Shown here: positions 17,165 to 26,357 of the stretch, piece by piece | Layout of the letters: the number at the start of each line of letters is the position of its first letter | Position numbering within the stretch: the first letter of the stretch is position 1 | The notes under the pieces: generated by a model | The model's input: only the letters and a program-made list of their open reading frames with translations | Database searches by the model: none | What the model was told of the DNA's origin: nothing | Program-made: the position numbers and the translations under genes | Assembly: GCF_000730425.1 (NCBI RefSeq) | Contig: NZ_CP008896.1 | Coordinates: 4,464,001-4,528,000 of the forward strand | From: Pseudomonas fluorescens | GTDB taxonomy: Bacteria > Pseudomonadota > Gammaproteobacteria > Pseudomonadales > Pseudomonadaceae | Direction of reading: 5' to 3' | Length of the DNA: 64,000 bases

Positions 17165-17970
17165 TGAAGTTGATTCTTGCCGAACCGTTCAAGAGCCTTT
17201 GGGCCGGACGCGACGCGTTCGCCGAAGTCGAGCTGTTGGACGGTGAGGTTTACCGTGAACTGGAAGCCCGTCGCACCTTGCGCACCGAGGTAGAGGGGCG
17301 CGGCTACTTTGTGAAAATCCACCGTGGCATCGGCTGGGGCGAAATCTTCAAGAACCTGCTCACCGCCAAGCTGCCAGTGCTGGGCGCCGGCCAGGAGTGG
17401 CAGGCAATCGAGCGCCTGCAACAAGTCGGCGTACCGACCATGACCGCCGTCGCCTACGGCGAGCGCGGTGCCAATCCGGCCGACCAGCATTCCTTTATTG
17501 TCACTGAGGAACTGGCGCCGACCATCAGCCTGGAAGACTTCAGCATGGATTGGCTCAAGCAGCCGCCCGAGCCGCGCCTCAAGCGCGCGCTGATTGCCGA
17601 GGTGGCCCGCATGACCGGGATGATGCATCGCGCTGGCGTCAACCACCGTGACTGCTACATCTGTCACTTCCTGCTGCACACCGACAAGCCGGTGACCGCC
17701 GATGACTTCAAGCTGTCGGTGATCGACCTGCACCGTGCCCAGGTGCGGCCGCGCATCAGTCAGCGCTGGCGCAACAAGGACCTGGCGGCCCTGTATTTCT
17801 CGATATTGGATATTGGCCTGACCCGTCGCGACACGTTGCGCTTCCTCAAGGTCTACTTCCAGCAGCCCCTGCGCCAGATCCTGGCCGAGGAAGGCCCGTT
17901 GCTGCAGTGGCTGGAGCGCAAGGCCAACAAGCTCTATGACCGCAAAGTCCGGTACGGAGGCGCGCTCTGA
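17164..17970 (+). CDS. waaP: LPS core heptose (I) kinase
   Basis: Phosphorylates heptose I of the inner core; in Pseudomonas this step is tied to outer-membrane integrity and core export. 268 residues, eukaryotic-kinase-like fold. Seen: the ATP-site Lys in GRGYFVKIHRG, the catalytic loop NHRDCYICHF with Asp163, and the metal-site Asp in VIDLHRAQVR. One-base overlaps link it to waaG and to the next kinase gene. Length and motifs match P. aeruginosa WaaP. Confidence 0.95.
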   Translation: MKLILAEPFKSLWAGRDAFAEVELLDGEVYRELEARRTLRTEVEGRGYFVKIHRGIGWGEIFKNLLTAKLPVLGAGQEWQAIERLQQVGVPTMTAVAYGERGANPADQHSFIVTEELAPTISLEDFSMDWLKQPPEPRLKRALIAEVARMTGMMHRAGVNHRDCYICHFLLHTDKPVTADDFKLSVIDLHRAQVRPRISQRWRNKDLAALYFSILDIGLTRRDTLRFLKVYFQQPLRQILAEEGPLLQWLERKANKLYDRKVRYGGAL

Positions 17971-18704
17971 TGGCGGGTTGGAACCTGGAACCTGCCTACT
18001 CGGAGCTTGTGGATGATTTTGGTAGCCTCGAGGCAGTGTTCGCCCTGCAGGGCGAGCGGCTGACCCGTGATCCGCTGTCCGAAGTCATTCGTGTGGAGCG
18101 CGGCGGGGTCAACTATTACGTCAAGCGCTACACCGGCGCCGGCAAAGGCTTGCGGCGTTACCTGGGCAAGCCGCGGGTCAAGTCCGAGTGGCAGAACCTC
18201 AAGCGCTTCGCCAAGTGGGGCATCCCAACGGCTGAAGTCGTGGCCTGGGGCCTGGAGCGTAACGGCCTGGCCTATGACCGTGGGGCGATGATCACCCGCG
18301 AGTTGCCCCGCACCGAAGACCTGGCGGCCCTGGCTGAACGCAAGGACCCGCAATTGTCCGACCCGGTATGGGTCGACAAGGTCAGCCGCCAGCTCGCCGA
18401 ATATACCCGGACCATGCACGACCACCGGTTTACCCACAACGATTTGAAGTGGCGCAACCTGTTGATCGACGATCAGCAGACCCTGTACCTGATCGACTGC
18501 CCCAACGGCGACTTCTGGCGCGGGTTCTGGCTCAAGTACCGGATCACCAAGGACTTGGCCTGCCTGGACAAAGTCGCCAAATACCATCTGTCGGCCACCC
18601 AGCGCTTGCGCTTCTACCTGCAATATCGTCGGCGCAAACACCTGAGCGCATCGGATAAACAGCGGATTCGCCATGTGCTGAAGTTTTTCGAGGGACGTGA
18701 ATGA
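17970..18704 (+). CDS. LPS-core kinase-like protein (InaA/Kdo kinase family)
   Basis: 244 residues with a complete set of small-kinase motifs: NYYVKRYTGAG (ATP-site Lys), THNDLKWRNLL (catalytic Asp158 and Asn) and LYLIDCPNGDFW (metal Asp). It is coupled to waaP by a one-base overlap and overlaps the next gene by four. Probably phosphorylates a core heptose; in P. aeruginosa the equivalent genes (wapP/wapQ region) are assigned to core phosphorylation. I do not give a symbol because the paralogues cannot be told apart by eye. Confidence 0.85.
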   Translation: MAGWNLEPAYSELVDDFGSLEAVFALQGERLTRDPLSEVIRVERGGVNYYVKRYTGAGKGLRRYLGKPRVKSEWQNLKRFAKWGIPTAEVVAWGLERNGLAYDRGAMITRELPRTEDLAALAERKDPQLSDPVWVDKVSRQLAEYTRTMHDHRFTHNDLKWRNLLIDDQQTLYLIDCPNGDFWRGFWLKYRITKDLACLDKVAKYHLSATQRLRFYLQYRRRKHLSASDKQRIRHVLKFFEGRE

Positions 18705-19453
18705 ATGACTTCCTGGCAACTGAAGACCGGGCCTTGCTGGAACGCAATGGCCTGGCTGACTTCGACGCCCTGTGGGCCAGGCAACTGGACGCCGTGGATG
18801 AGCCCAACACCAGCCGCGGCGGCTGGAGCAGCGTGTTCCGCCTGGAGCTGGAGGGCCGTGGTTTTTACCTCAAGCGCCAGAGCAACTACCTGACGCGCAC
18901 CCTGCACCGGCCGTTTGGCGAGCCGACCTTTGCCCGCGAGTTTCGCAATATCAGCCGCTATCGGCAGAAAGCGATCCCGGCCTTGCAGGCCGCTTTCTAC
19001 GGCGAACGCAAAGTTGCCGGCGAATATCGTGCCTTGCTGCTGACCCGCGCGCTGGATGGCTGGAACGATCTGGATTCGCTGCTTGAACAATGGCCTGCCC
19101 TGGGTGAGGCCCAGCACCATGCGATCCTCGTGGCCTGCGGCCAATTGGCGCGCACACTCCATGGCGTCGGCCAGGTGCATGGTTGTTTTTACCCCAAGCA
19201 TATCTTCCTGCAGGCCACCGGCGACGGTTACGCCGCGCAGTTGATCGACCTGGAAAAAACCCGGCCGCTGTTGCTGGGCCGGCGTGACCGGGTCAAGGAC
19301 CTGGAGCCACTGCTGCGCCGTGCCGGGGCATGGACAGCAGAGCAGGTGCGAGAATTTTTGGCGGCCTACCTCGACCAGCCAGTGGACAGTTCACTGGTGG
19401 ATACCTGGGCGCAGTATCTGGCTGGGCGCCGCAGTCACAAGGAGGCCCGCTGA
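18701..19453 (+). CDS. LPS kinase-like protein with altered catalytic loop
   Basis: 250 residues, InaA/LPS-kinase family. GFYLKRQSNYLTRT holds the ATP-site Lys and AQLIDLEKTRP holds the metal-site Asp. The catalytic loop reads VHGCFYPKHIF (residues 159-169): set against WaaP's NHRDCYICHF, the catalytic Asp is replaced by Cys162. It is therefore either a variant kinase using a different base or a pseudokinase partner. It overlaps the preceding gene by four bases and the next by one. Confidence 0.82.
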   Translation: MNDFLATEDRALLERNGLADFDALWARQLDAVDEPNTSRGGWSSVFRLELEGRGFYLKRQSNYLTRTLHRPFGEPTFAREFRNISRYRQKAIPALQAAFYGERKVAGEYRALLLTRALDGWNDLDSLLEQWPALGEAQHHAILVACGQLARTLHGVGQVHGCFYPKHIFLQATGDGYAAQLIDLEKTRPLLLGRRDRVKDLEPLLRRAGAWTAEQVREFLAAYLDQPVDSSLVDTWAQYLAGRRSHKEAR

Positions 19454-20904
19454 TGCGGCTGTCTGAACTCAAAAACGCCGGGCGCACGCCTATGCTGCCT
19501 TTGAGTATTGAGTTGGCCGATGCGGCAGGCCCGGGGCAGTTGCAACTGTTGAGTTTGCTGCGGGTACTGCCGGGCCAGCGTTATGTCGGTGCGGCGATCT
19601 GGCGTGGCCGGCCGGTGTTGGCCAAATTGCTGGTGGGCCGCAGTGCCGCCCGGCAGTTCCAGCGTGAACTCCAGGGCGTGCGCCTGTTGGCCGAACAAGG
19701 CCTGGTCACTCCGCTGTTGCTCGCCGATGGCCTGCAGGACGGCGAGGGCGGCTGGTTGCTGTTTGAGTTTCTCGAAGGGGCCCAGAGCCTGGGCGATGCC
19801 TGGTCCGCCGTCGAGGCATTGCCACCCCTGGCCGATGAGCAACAGGCGGTATTGGCGCAAGCGCTGGGTGCGATTGCACAGATGCACGCCAAGGGCCTGT
19901 GGCAGGAAGACCTGCATCTGGACAACCTGATGCGTCAGGGCGACAAGCTGTATCTGATCGATGGAGGGGGCGTTTGCGTCGAACAGGCGGGCAAACCCCT
20001 GTCACGCAACCGGGTATTGGAAAACCTCGGGGTGTTTTTTGCCCAGTTGCCGAGCGACCTTGAACCGTTCACCGAAGAATTGCTGGTGTACTACCTGTTA
20101 AGCAACGGTGAGCACGCGTTGCCCCTCGAAGCCCTGCAAAAGCAGGTGCACAAAGTGCGGGCCTGGCGCCTGAAAGACTTCCTGGGCAAGGTCGGCCGCG
20201 AGTGCACCTTGTTCAGCGTGGTGCGCGGGGCCTTTGGGCTGCGGGTGATCCGCCGGGAAGAGGAGGCGACCCTGCTGCCGGTACTGGCAAACGTCGATGG
20301 GCTTGTCGGCCAAGGCCAGATGTACAAGGCCGGCGCCTCGGCCACGGTGGCCCGAGTGGATGTGGCCGAGAGACCATTGGTGATCAAACGCTACAACATC
20401 AAGGGTTTTGTGCACTGGCTCAAGCGCTTCTGGCGGCCAAGCCGCGCCTGGCACGCCTGGTACGAAGGCAATCGCCTGACGTTCCTGGGGATCGCGACGC
20501 CCAAGCCCCTGGCACTTCTGGAGCGGCGCTTTTTCTGGCTGCGCAGCCGGGCTTACCTGGTCACCGAGCATTTGGCCGGGCCAGACCTGATTGAGCATCT
20601 GGCCCCTTATGTCGAAAGCGGCGAGGTACCCGAGCCCGAACTGTTGGCCCTGGAGCGCCTGTTTGGCGAACTGATTCGCGAGCGGATCAGTCATGGCGAT
20701 TTCAAGGGGCGCAACCTGTTCTGGCAGGGCGGGCGCTGGGTGCTGATCGATCTGGATTCGATGTGCCAGCACCGCTCGCTGAGTAGCTTTGCACCGGCGT
20801 TTGCCAAGGATCGTGCGCGATTTATGCGCAACTGGCCGGTCGACAGCGCGCTGTATCGCGTGATCGATCAGCGCCTGCCTAAAAGGGTCGACACTGGCGC
20901 TTGA
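19453..20904 (+). CDS. Double kinase-domain protein of the LPS core operon
   Basis: 483 residues containing two kinase-like domains. The N half has VLAKLLVGRSAARQFQRE, EDLHLDNLM (Asp153, Asn) and LIDGGGVCV. The C half has LVIKRYNIKGF, SHGDFKGRNLF (Asp416, Asn) and WVLIDLDSM. Both halves keep the catalytic and metal Asp. The start is the ATG overlapping the previous stop (TGATG); in-frame Mets further upstream lie inside the previous gene. Likely a core-sugar kinase, membrane-associated or cytosolic. It ends the waaF-led operon; a degenerate REP pair follows. Confidence 0.85.
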   Translation: MRLSELKNAGRTPMLPLSIELADAAGPGQLQLLSLLRVLPGQRYVGAAIWRGRPVLAKLLVGRSAARQFQRELQGVRLLAEQGLVTPLLLADGLQDGEGGWLLFEFLEGAQSLGDAWSAVEALPPLADEQQAVLAQALGAIAQMHAKGLWQEDLHLDNLMRQGDKLYLIDGGGVCVEQAGKPLSRNRVLENLGVFFAQLPSDLEPFTEELLVYYLLSNGEHALPLEALQKQVHKVRAWRLKDFLGKVGRECTLFSVVRGAFGLRVIRREEEATLLPVLANVDGLVGQGQMYKAGASATVARVDVAERPLVIKRYNIKGFVHWLKRFWRPSRAWHAWYEGNRLTFLGIATPKPLALLERRFFWLRSRAYLVTEHLAGPDLIEHLAPYVESGEVPEPELLALERLFGELIRERISHGDFKGRNLFWQGGRWVLIDLDSMCQHRSLSSFAPAFAKDRARFMRNWPVDSALYRVIDQRLPKRVDTGA

Positions 20905-20920
20905 ATCGAGCCTTTGGCCC

Positions 20921-20990
20921 ATCGCTGGCAAGCCAGCTCCCGCAGGTAGTCGCGGTCCTCTGTGGGAGCAGGCTTGGCCGCGATGGCGTC
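20921..20990. repeat. Degenerate REP pair, outward-facing
   Basis: ATCGCTGGCAAGCCAGCTCC is followed by TGTGGGAGCAGGCTTGGCCG. The two halves belong to different REP subtypes and face the opposite way from the other REPINs. It lies between the convergent kinase gene and the receptor pseudogene. Confidence 0.7.
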
Positions 20991-21013
20991 AGGCGTGACG
21001 CCGCAATATCCGA

Positions 21014-23095
21014 TCAGAACTGGTATTCGGCCCCAGCGCCGGCATACCAGGACCGCCCCGGTGCCGCCTCGTAATAGCGCCCATTGCTGTCGCCAACAAT
21101 CACCGATCCCACGTATTGGCGATCCAGCAAATTATCCAGGCGCAAGGTCTGGTGAAAGGTCCAGTGCTCTACCTTCTGCTCAAACCGCGCACGCCAGTTG
21201 AACACGCTATAGCCCGGCGCCGCGTGCGCCTGGTTGGTGTCTTCGACATAGATCTTGCTGCGGTACATGCCTTCGACGGCGGTGCTGACCCAGTCCCGTG
21301 GTTTCCAGTTCAACTCGGCAAAGAGCAGGGTTTGCGGGACGCCGGGTAGGTAGTTGCCCTTTTTCACGTTGCTGAAGTCACTGTCGTAGGTAGCTTGCAG
21401 GCGGGTGTAGGCGAGGTTGGCGCTCCATTGTTCGCTCAGTTGGCTTTCCACGCCCAGTTCAAAGCCGCGGCGTAGGGTGCGGCCGGCGTTTTGGTAGCTG
21501 GTGCGCCCGCCATTGGACTGTGCGACTACCAACTCATCCTCGGTGGTGATCTGGAATACGGCAGCGTTGAGCCGCGTACTGTTGTTCACCTGCGCCTTCA
21601 AACCCACTTCATATTGAGTGCTTTCTGAGGGCTTCAGGCCAAAGTTGAAACCTTCGATGGCACCCGGGGCATAGGCCATTTCTGCCTGTGTCGGCGTTTC
21701 AAAGCCCTTGCCGGCGCTGACGTAGCCATGCAGGTCAGGGGTGAAGGCGTACATCACGCTCATCGAGGGCGTGTTCTTCTGGTAGGTCTTGTTGCCGCTG
21801 GCATCGCCATTGCTCAGGAACTGGTCATCGACGTCCATCTCCATCGTGCTGTGGCGCAGCCCGGCTTGCAGGGTCCAGCGCTCGATGGCCCAGTTGGCCT
21901 GGACATACGGGTCGAGGCTACGGGCGGTGTCGATTTCATTGCGACGCAACTCACCTTTCACGCCCAGGGTATTGCCGCTGTAGTTCTGGTAGCCGTGGCG
22001 GCTGTCTTCGCTCTGGTCGAAGTCCAGGCCGGTGATGATCATCAGCTCGCCCGGTGCGCTGTCGATAGGCTGCATCCAGCGCACGCCACCGCCGTAGAAC
22101 TTGCGGTCGAATTGCACCACGCCGCCGCCGCGTTCGTTGCTCGGGACGCCCTTGGGAATCGACAAATACTGAATCACACTCCGCCGCCCGGTATAGGCAT
22201 TCACCTGCAACGTCGCATCGCCAATATAGCGCTCGTAATTCATCCCCAACTGCTGGTGGTCAATGCTCTTGCGCGTGTTGTACGCCAGGGCATTGCTGCT
22301 GACCGAGCGTGGGTCGGCCTTGTAGCCTGCTCAGGTCTGCCCCAGCGGATCCTGGGTGCCGTTCTGCTCCAGGCTGCTGTAGATCAGGGCCAGCTTGCTG
22401 TCGTCATCGGGCTCGACGTTGAGCTTGGCGAACGTCTGGTCGCGACGGGCGCTGCTGTGGTCGCGGTAGCCGTCGGTGTCCATGCGCGAGGCGTCGAGGA
22501 CAAACCCCGCGCCTTGAACCGCGCCTTCGGCGCTGAGGTGGTTTTTGTTCAGGCCGTCGCTGCCGACCAGGGTTTCGGCGCCGATACGGGGCGGGCCTTC
22601 ACCGTTGCGCGAGAACATCTGGATCACCCCGCCGGCGTTGCTGCCATACAGGGTGGCGGCCGGGCCGCGCAGGACTTCGATGCGGTCCGCCGTGTCGAGG
22701 TTGAAGGTGGCGGCCTGGCCCTGGCCATCCGGGGTGCTGGCGGGGATGCCATCGGCAATCAGCTTGATCCCGCGCACGCCAAACGCCGAGCGCGCGCCAA
22801 AGCCGCGGGAAGAAACCTGCAGGTCCTGGGCATAGTTCTGGCGGTTCTGCACCACCAGCCCCGGTACGCGGGACAGGGCTTCGGAGGCATTGATGCCCAA
22901 CTGGCCGTCGCTGATCTGCTCACGGCTGATGCTGTCCACCGAGTAGGGCAGGTCGAAGCTGCGGCTGGCGCTGCGCGAGCCCGTCACCACGCTGGGATCG
23001 AGGATCAGCGGGGCATCTTCTGCCAGGGCGCTTTGCTGCAGGCCCAGCAGGCCAGGGAGCAACATCGCAAAACAGGTGGGTACAACGACTTTCAT
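21014..23095 (-). pseudogene. TonB-dependent outer-membrane receptor, broken by one in-frame TGA
   Basis: The gene would encode about 692 residues: a signal peptide (MKVVVPTCFAMLLPG...ALA), a TonB-box region, a plug (SRGFGARSAFGVRG, RVEVLRGPAATLYG-like) and a 22-strand-type barrel ending in an aromatic residue (GAGAEYQF). The frame is interrupted at 22333-22331 by TGA, codon 255. Reading resumes in the same frame as AGYKADPRSVSSNALAY. The context (PLGQT-stop-AGYKADPRSV) fits a Trp codon (TGG) changed to TGA, with no other damage. The upstream 254-residue piece lacks the barrel and the downstream piece lacks an export signal. Substrate unknown (siderophore or metal). It interrupts the LPS locus. 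Confidence 0.85.
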
Positions 23096-23543
23096 GAGCA
23101 AACCAACTTCCATGATGCGCAGCGCGGGCGCGGAAAAAAGGGCGCGAGTTTAACGATTTTGCGAGACGTTTTTGAAGAATATTCCTGCACAATGCCGGCA
23201 TATTCGTCTTACACGGCTTTGGGTTAGGCTATCGGCCCCATACTCAGGAGGGTTGCCAGCGAATCCTACAAATATTCTGCTGCTTGCCGCCATTGTCCTT
23301 TCGACCACGGTCTGTGGCACCTTCGATACTTTGGTACTGCCCCGCGCCGTTTACCCGTAGAACCACGATGGTAGTATCGAGACTTTCCAATGATGTCTCT
23401 TGTTTCTCCGTGCCATTTGCGGCTAGAGGCGTTTTGCCGCTTTTAAGCTATAATCCCGCCCTTTAGCTTTTCTCGCTGAGGCGAGAGGCACACATTTTTC
23501 GGGCGCAAGCGCCTGCATGCAGACTAAAAGAGGCTAGACCCCA
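23096..23543. other. Long leader between the receptor pseudogene and the carbamoyltransferase gene
   Basis: About 450 bases without a convincing gene. It should hold both divergent promoters. A TATAAT at 23449-23454 (AAGCTATAATCC) is the best -10 candidate for the carbamoyltransferase side, with no good -35 at 17 bases. Small hairpins (CTCGCTGAGGCGAG; GGGCGCAAGCGCC) follow in the leader. I see no clear Fur box next to the receptor gene. Confidence 0.4.
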
Positions 23544-25298
23544 GTGGCATTGACGATTCTTGGCCTGTCCGGCGCCCTTAGCCATGATCCTTCCGCAGCG
23601 TTGTATATCGACGGCAAGTTGATCGCGGCCGCCGAAGAAGAGCGCTTCGTACGCGATAAACATGCAAAGAACCGCATGCCCTACGAGTCAGCGAAGTTCT
23701 GCCTGGAGCAGGCCGGTATCAAACCTGGCGACGTTGATGTGGTGGCGATCCCGTTTGCCCCGATCAGCCTGTTCGGCGAAGCCCGCTGGCACTACGCCAA
23801 GCGTTACTGGTACGCGCCGGACCGCGCCCTTGACGCGATCCTGATGGGCAACCGTCGCTACAAGCGCTACCGCAACAAGATTGTCTGGTGCCTGGAGCAG
23901 TTGGGTTTTGATCCGAAGAAGATCAAGATCGAGCCGGTTGAACACCACCTGGCCCACGCCTCCAGCGCCTATCACTGCTCCGGTTTCCAGGAGAAGACCG
24001 CGATCCTCGGGATCGACGGCAAGGGCGAGTACGCCACGACCTTCTTCGGTTATGGCGAGAACGGCAAGATCCACAAGATCAAGGAATTCTTTGACCCGGA
24101 CTCCCTGGGTGGCCTGTACGGCGCAATCACCGAGTTCCTGGGCTTCGAGATGCTCGACGGCGAGTTCAAGGTCATGGGCATGGCGCCGTATGGCGATGCC
24201 AGCAAGTACGACTTCTCGCGCCTGGCTTCCTTTGAAAACGGCGAATTGGTGATCAACACCGACTACGCCAACGTCATTGGCCTGCGCCGCTATAAAGAGA
24301 AGGGCAAGGGGTTCTACTTCTCGCCAAAACTGATCGAGTGGCTGGGTCCCAAGCGCGAAGGCGACATCGCCGACGAACCGTACATCCACTACGCAGCAAG
24401 CATGCAGGCCCTGTTCGAGAAGCTGGCCTTGCAGATGATCGACCACTACCTGGGCGATATCCTCAAGGAAACCGGCAAGCTGGCCTTTGCCGGTGGCTGC
24501 GCGCTGAACGTCAAGTTGAACCAGAAGATCATTGCCCGTGACGACGTCAAGGAGCTGTTCGTACAGCCGGCGTCCGGCGATGCCGGCACCGCCGTGGGCG
24601 CGGCGGCTTATGTGTCCCATGCCCGTGGTGTGCCGGTGGAGAAGATGGAGCATGTCTATCTCGGCCCGTCCTACAGCAACGAAGAAGTGATTGCTGCCTG
24701 CGCCAAGCACCCGAGCAAGCCAAAGTGGCGCCAGATCGACGACATGCCCAAGCGTATCGCCCAGATCATGGTCGACGGCAACCCGGTGGCCTGGTTCCAG
24801 GGGCGCATGGAGTTCGGTCCGCGCGCCCTGGGCGGTCGTTCGATCATCGGTTGCCCGAGCGCCGTGGGCGTGGCTGACCGGATCAACCATCAGATCAAGT
24901 TCCGCGAGCGCTGGAGGCCTTTCTGCCCGTCGATGCTCGACACCGTCGCCCCGCAGATGATCAAGGTCGATCACCCGGCCCCGTTCATGACCTTCACCTT
25001 TGAAGTGGCGCAAGAATGGAAAACCCGCGTGCCGGAAGTGGTCCATGAAGATGGCACTTCCCGCGCCCAGGTGCTCAAGCGCGAGTACAACCCGCGCTAC
25101 TACGACATGATGAAAGAGCTGGAAGTGCTGACCGGTAACGGTGTGTCCCTGAACACCTCGCTCAACCGTCGTGGCGAAGCGATGATCTGCTCGCCGACCG
25201 ATGCGTTGAATATGTTCTTCGGCTCCGACCTGCAGTACCTGATCATGGAAGACATCCTGGTCGTCAAAGACGGTGTGGAAGGGCAAGTCATTGACTGA
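23544..25298 (+). CDS. Carbamoyltransferase (NodU/CmcH family), probable LPS core heptose carbamoylation
   Basis: 584 residues. The N-terminal Kae1/TsaD-like ATPase domain begins [17 protein letters not shown], with [16 protein letters not shown] and the metal-binding [14 protein letters not shown]. The C-terminal carbamoyl-transfer domain carries [16 protein letters not shown]. The enzyme uses carbamoyl phosphate and ATP through a carbamoyl-adenylate. P. aeruginosa PA5005 (wapO), in the same locus, is linked to 7-O-carbamoylation of core heptose, so that role is inferred here. Start is GTG with AGAGG about 11 bases upstream. It overlaps the next gene. Confidence 0.9.
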   Translation: MALTILGLSGALSHDPSAALYIDGKLIAAAEEERFVRDKHAKNRMPYESAKFCLEQAGIKPGDVDVVAIPFAPISLFGEARWHYAKRYWYAPDRALDAILMGNRRYKRYRNKIVWCLEQLGFDPKKIKIEPVEHHLAHASSAYHCSGFQEKTAILGIDGKGEYATTFFGYGENGKIHKIKEFFDPDSLGGLYGAITEFLGFEMLDGEFKVMGMAPYGDASKYDFSRLASFENGELVINTDYANVIGLRRYKEKGKGFYFSPKLIEWLGPKREGDIADEPYIHYAASMQALFEKLALQMIDHYLGDILKETGKLAFAGGCALNVKLNQKIIARDDVKELFVQPASGDAGTAVGAAAYVSHARGVPVEKMEHVYLGPSYSNEEVIAACAKHPSKPKWRQIDDMPKRIAQIMVDGNPVAWFQGRMEFGPRALGGRSIIGCPSAVGVADRINHQIKFRERWRPFCPSMLDTVAPQMIKVDHPAPFMTFTFEVAQEWKTRVPEVVHEDGTSRAQVLKREYNPRYYDMMKELEVLTGNGVSLNTSLNRRGEAMICSPTDALNMFFGSDLQYLIMEDILVVKDGVEGQVID

Positions 25299-26196
25299 AG
25301 CACTGATTGGCGTCGTCATCCCCGCCTACAACTATGCGCGCACCCTGGGGCGTGCGGTTGAATCGGTGCTGGCGCAACTCGACGAAGCCGATGCGCAGTT
25401 GCTGGTGATTGATGACGGCTCTACCGACGAGACGCCTCAGGTGTTGCAGGCGCTGCTGGCCAAGCACCCCGGGCGTTTCCAGGCGCTACGCAAGCCCAAT
25501 GGCGGCCTGGCCTCGGTGCGCAATCGCGGGATTGAAGAGTCTGCGGGTCGGTACCTGATGTTCCTGGACGCCGATGATGAGATGGCGCCAGGTGCCCTGG
25601 CCCTGGTCGCGCAGCATATTGCCACGCACCCGGACAGCCGCCTGATCATCGGTGGCCACTGGTCGGTGTTCGAGGATGGCAAGCGTCGCCTGCACACCGT
25701 CAAGCCGCTGCCTGCGACCCCATACCAGCGGGTGCGCGGGTATTTGCTGGACAAGACCATTGCGATTTCCAATGGTGCCTGCGCCATGCACCGGGACATC
25801 TTCGTGGTAGGCAACTACCCGGAGCGCATGCGCAATGCCGAGGATATCCCGGTGTTCGCCCAGGCCCTGGCGCGCGTGCCCTGCACGGTTATCGACCAGC
25901 CACTGGCGTTGATCTACAAGCATGCAGACAGCTTGCGACATGACATCAATCACAGTATCGCGGCGGGCGTGAGCCTGGTTGACGAGGTGTTCTCGCCAGT
26001 GCGCATGCCCGCAGAGCTGCAAGGCCTGCGCAGGGCTTTTATGGCGCAGCGCTGCCTGTCGCTGTTTCGCAATTGCTTCAGTGCTGGGGAATACACGCTT
26101 GCCAGGCAGTTTTACTGCCAGGCAGTGCGCACGGATTGGCGCGCCCTGACGCGCTGGTCATATACACGCAAAGCGCTTCAGCTATTGTTCAAGTAA
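25291..26196 (+). CDS. Family 2 glycosyltransferase
   Basis: 301 residues. GT-A fold: VVIPAYNYARTLGRAVESVL, nucleotide-binding IDDGSTDETP, KPNGGLASVRNRGI, and the DXD-like metal motif LDADDEM. It probably adds a sugar to the LPS core or another surface glycan. The chosen TTG start has AAGGG 7 bases upstream and overlaps the carbamoyltransferase stop by eight bases; a GTG at 25273 would add six residues. Position suggests cotranscription with the carbamoyltransferase. The acceptor and sugar cannot be read from the sequence. Confidence 0.85.
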   Translation: MTEALIGVVIPAYNYARTLGRAVESVLAQLDEADAQLLVIDDGSTDETPQVLQALLAKHPGRFQALRKPNGGLASVRNRGIEESAGRYLMFLDADDEMAPGALALVAQHIATHPDSRLIIGGHWSVFEDGKRRLHTVKPLPATPYQRVRGYLLDKTIAISNGACAMHRDIFVVGNYPERMRNAEDIPVFAQALARVPCTVIDQPLALIYKHADSLRHDINHSIAAGVSLVDEVFSPVRMPAELQGLRRAFMAQRCLSLFRNCFSAGEYTLARQFYCQAVRTDWRALTRWSYTRKALQLLFK

Positions 26197-26357
26197 GGGT
26201 TTTATAGCCTGTTACGCTACGCCGCAAATCACCGATACAGCGCCTGAGTTGATTGTCATGACCGGGCGTTTGGTTTTTGCGGCGCGATGATTTTTCTGGA
26301 ATGTCTGTTTTCCAAACCTTGTGCGCGCAATGTGACACCAGGTTTTAAGGGGGGGGT

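Noticed and set aside
21014..22249. Treating the 411-residue barrel part as an independent receptor gene
   Set aside because: It lacks a signal peptide and plug, starts at an internal Met, and is in the same frame as the upstream part.
22331..22333. TGA as selenocysteine or programmed readthrough
   Set aside because: TonB receptors are not selenoproteins and I see no selenocysteine-insertion-type hairpin just after the codon; a Trp-to-stop mutation is simpler.
23096..23200. Fur box upstream of the receptor gene
   Set aside because: No stretch comes close to the 19-base GATAATGATAATCATTATC pattern.
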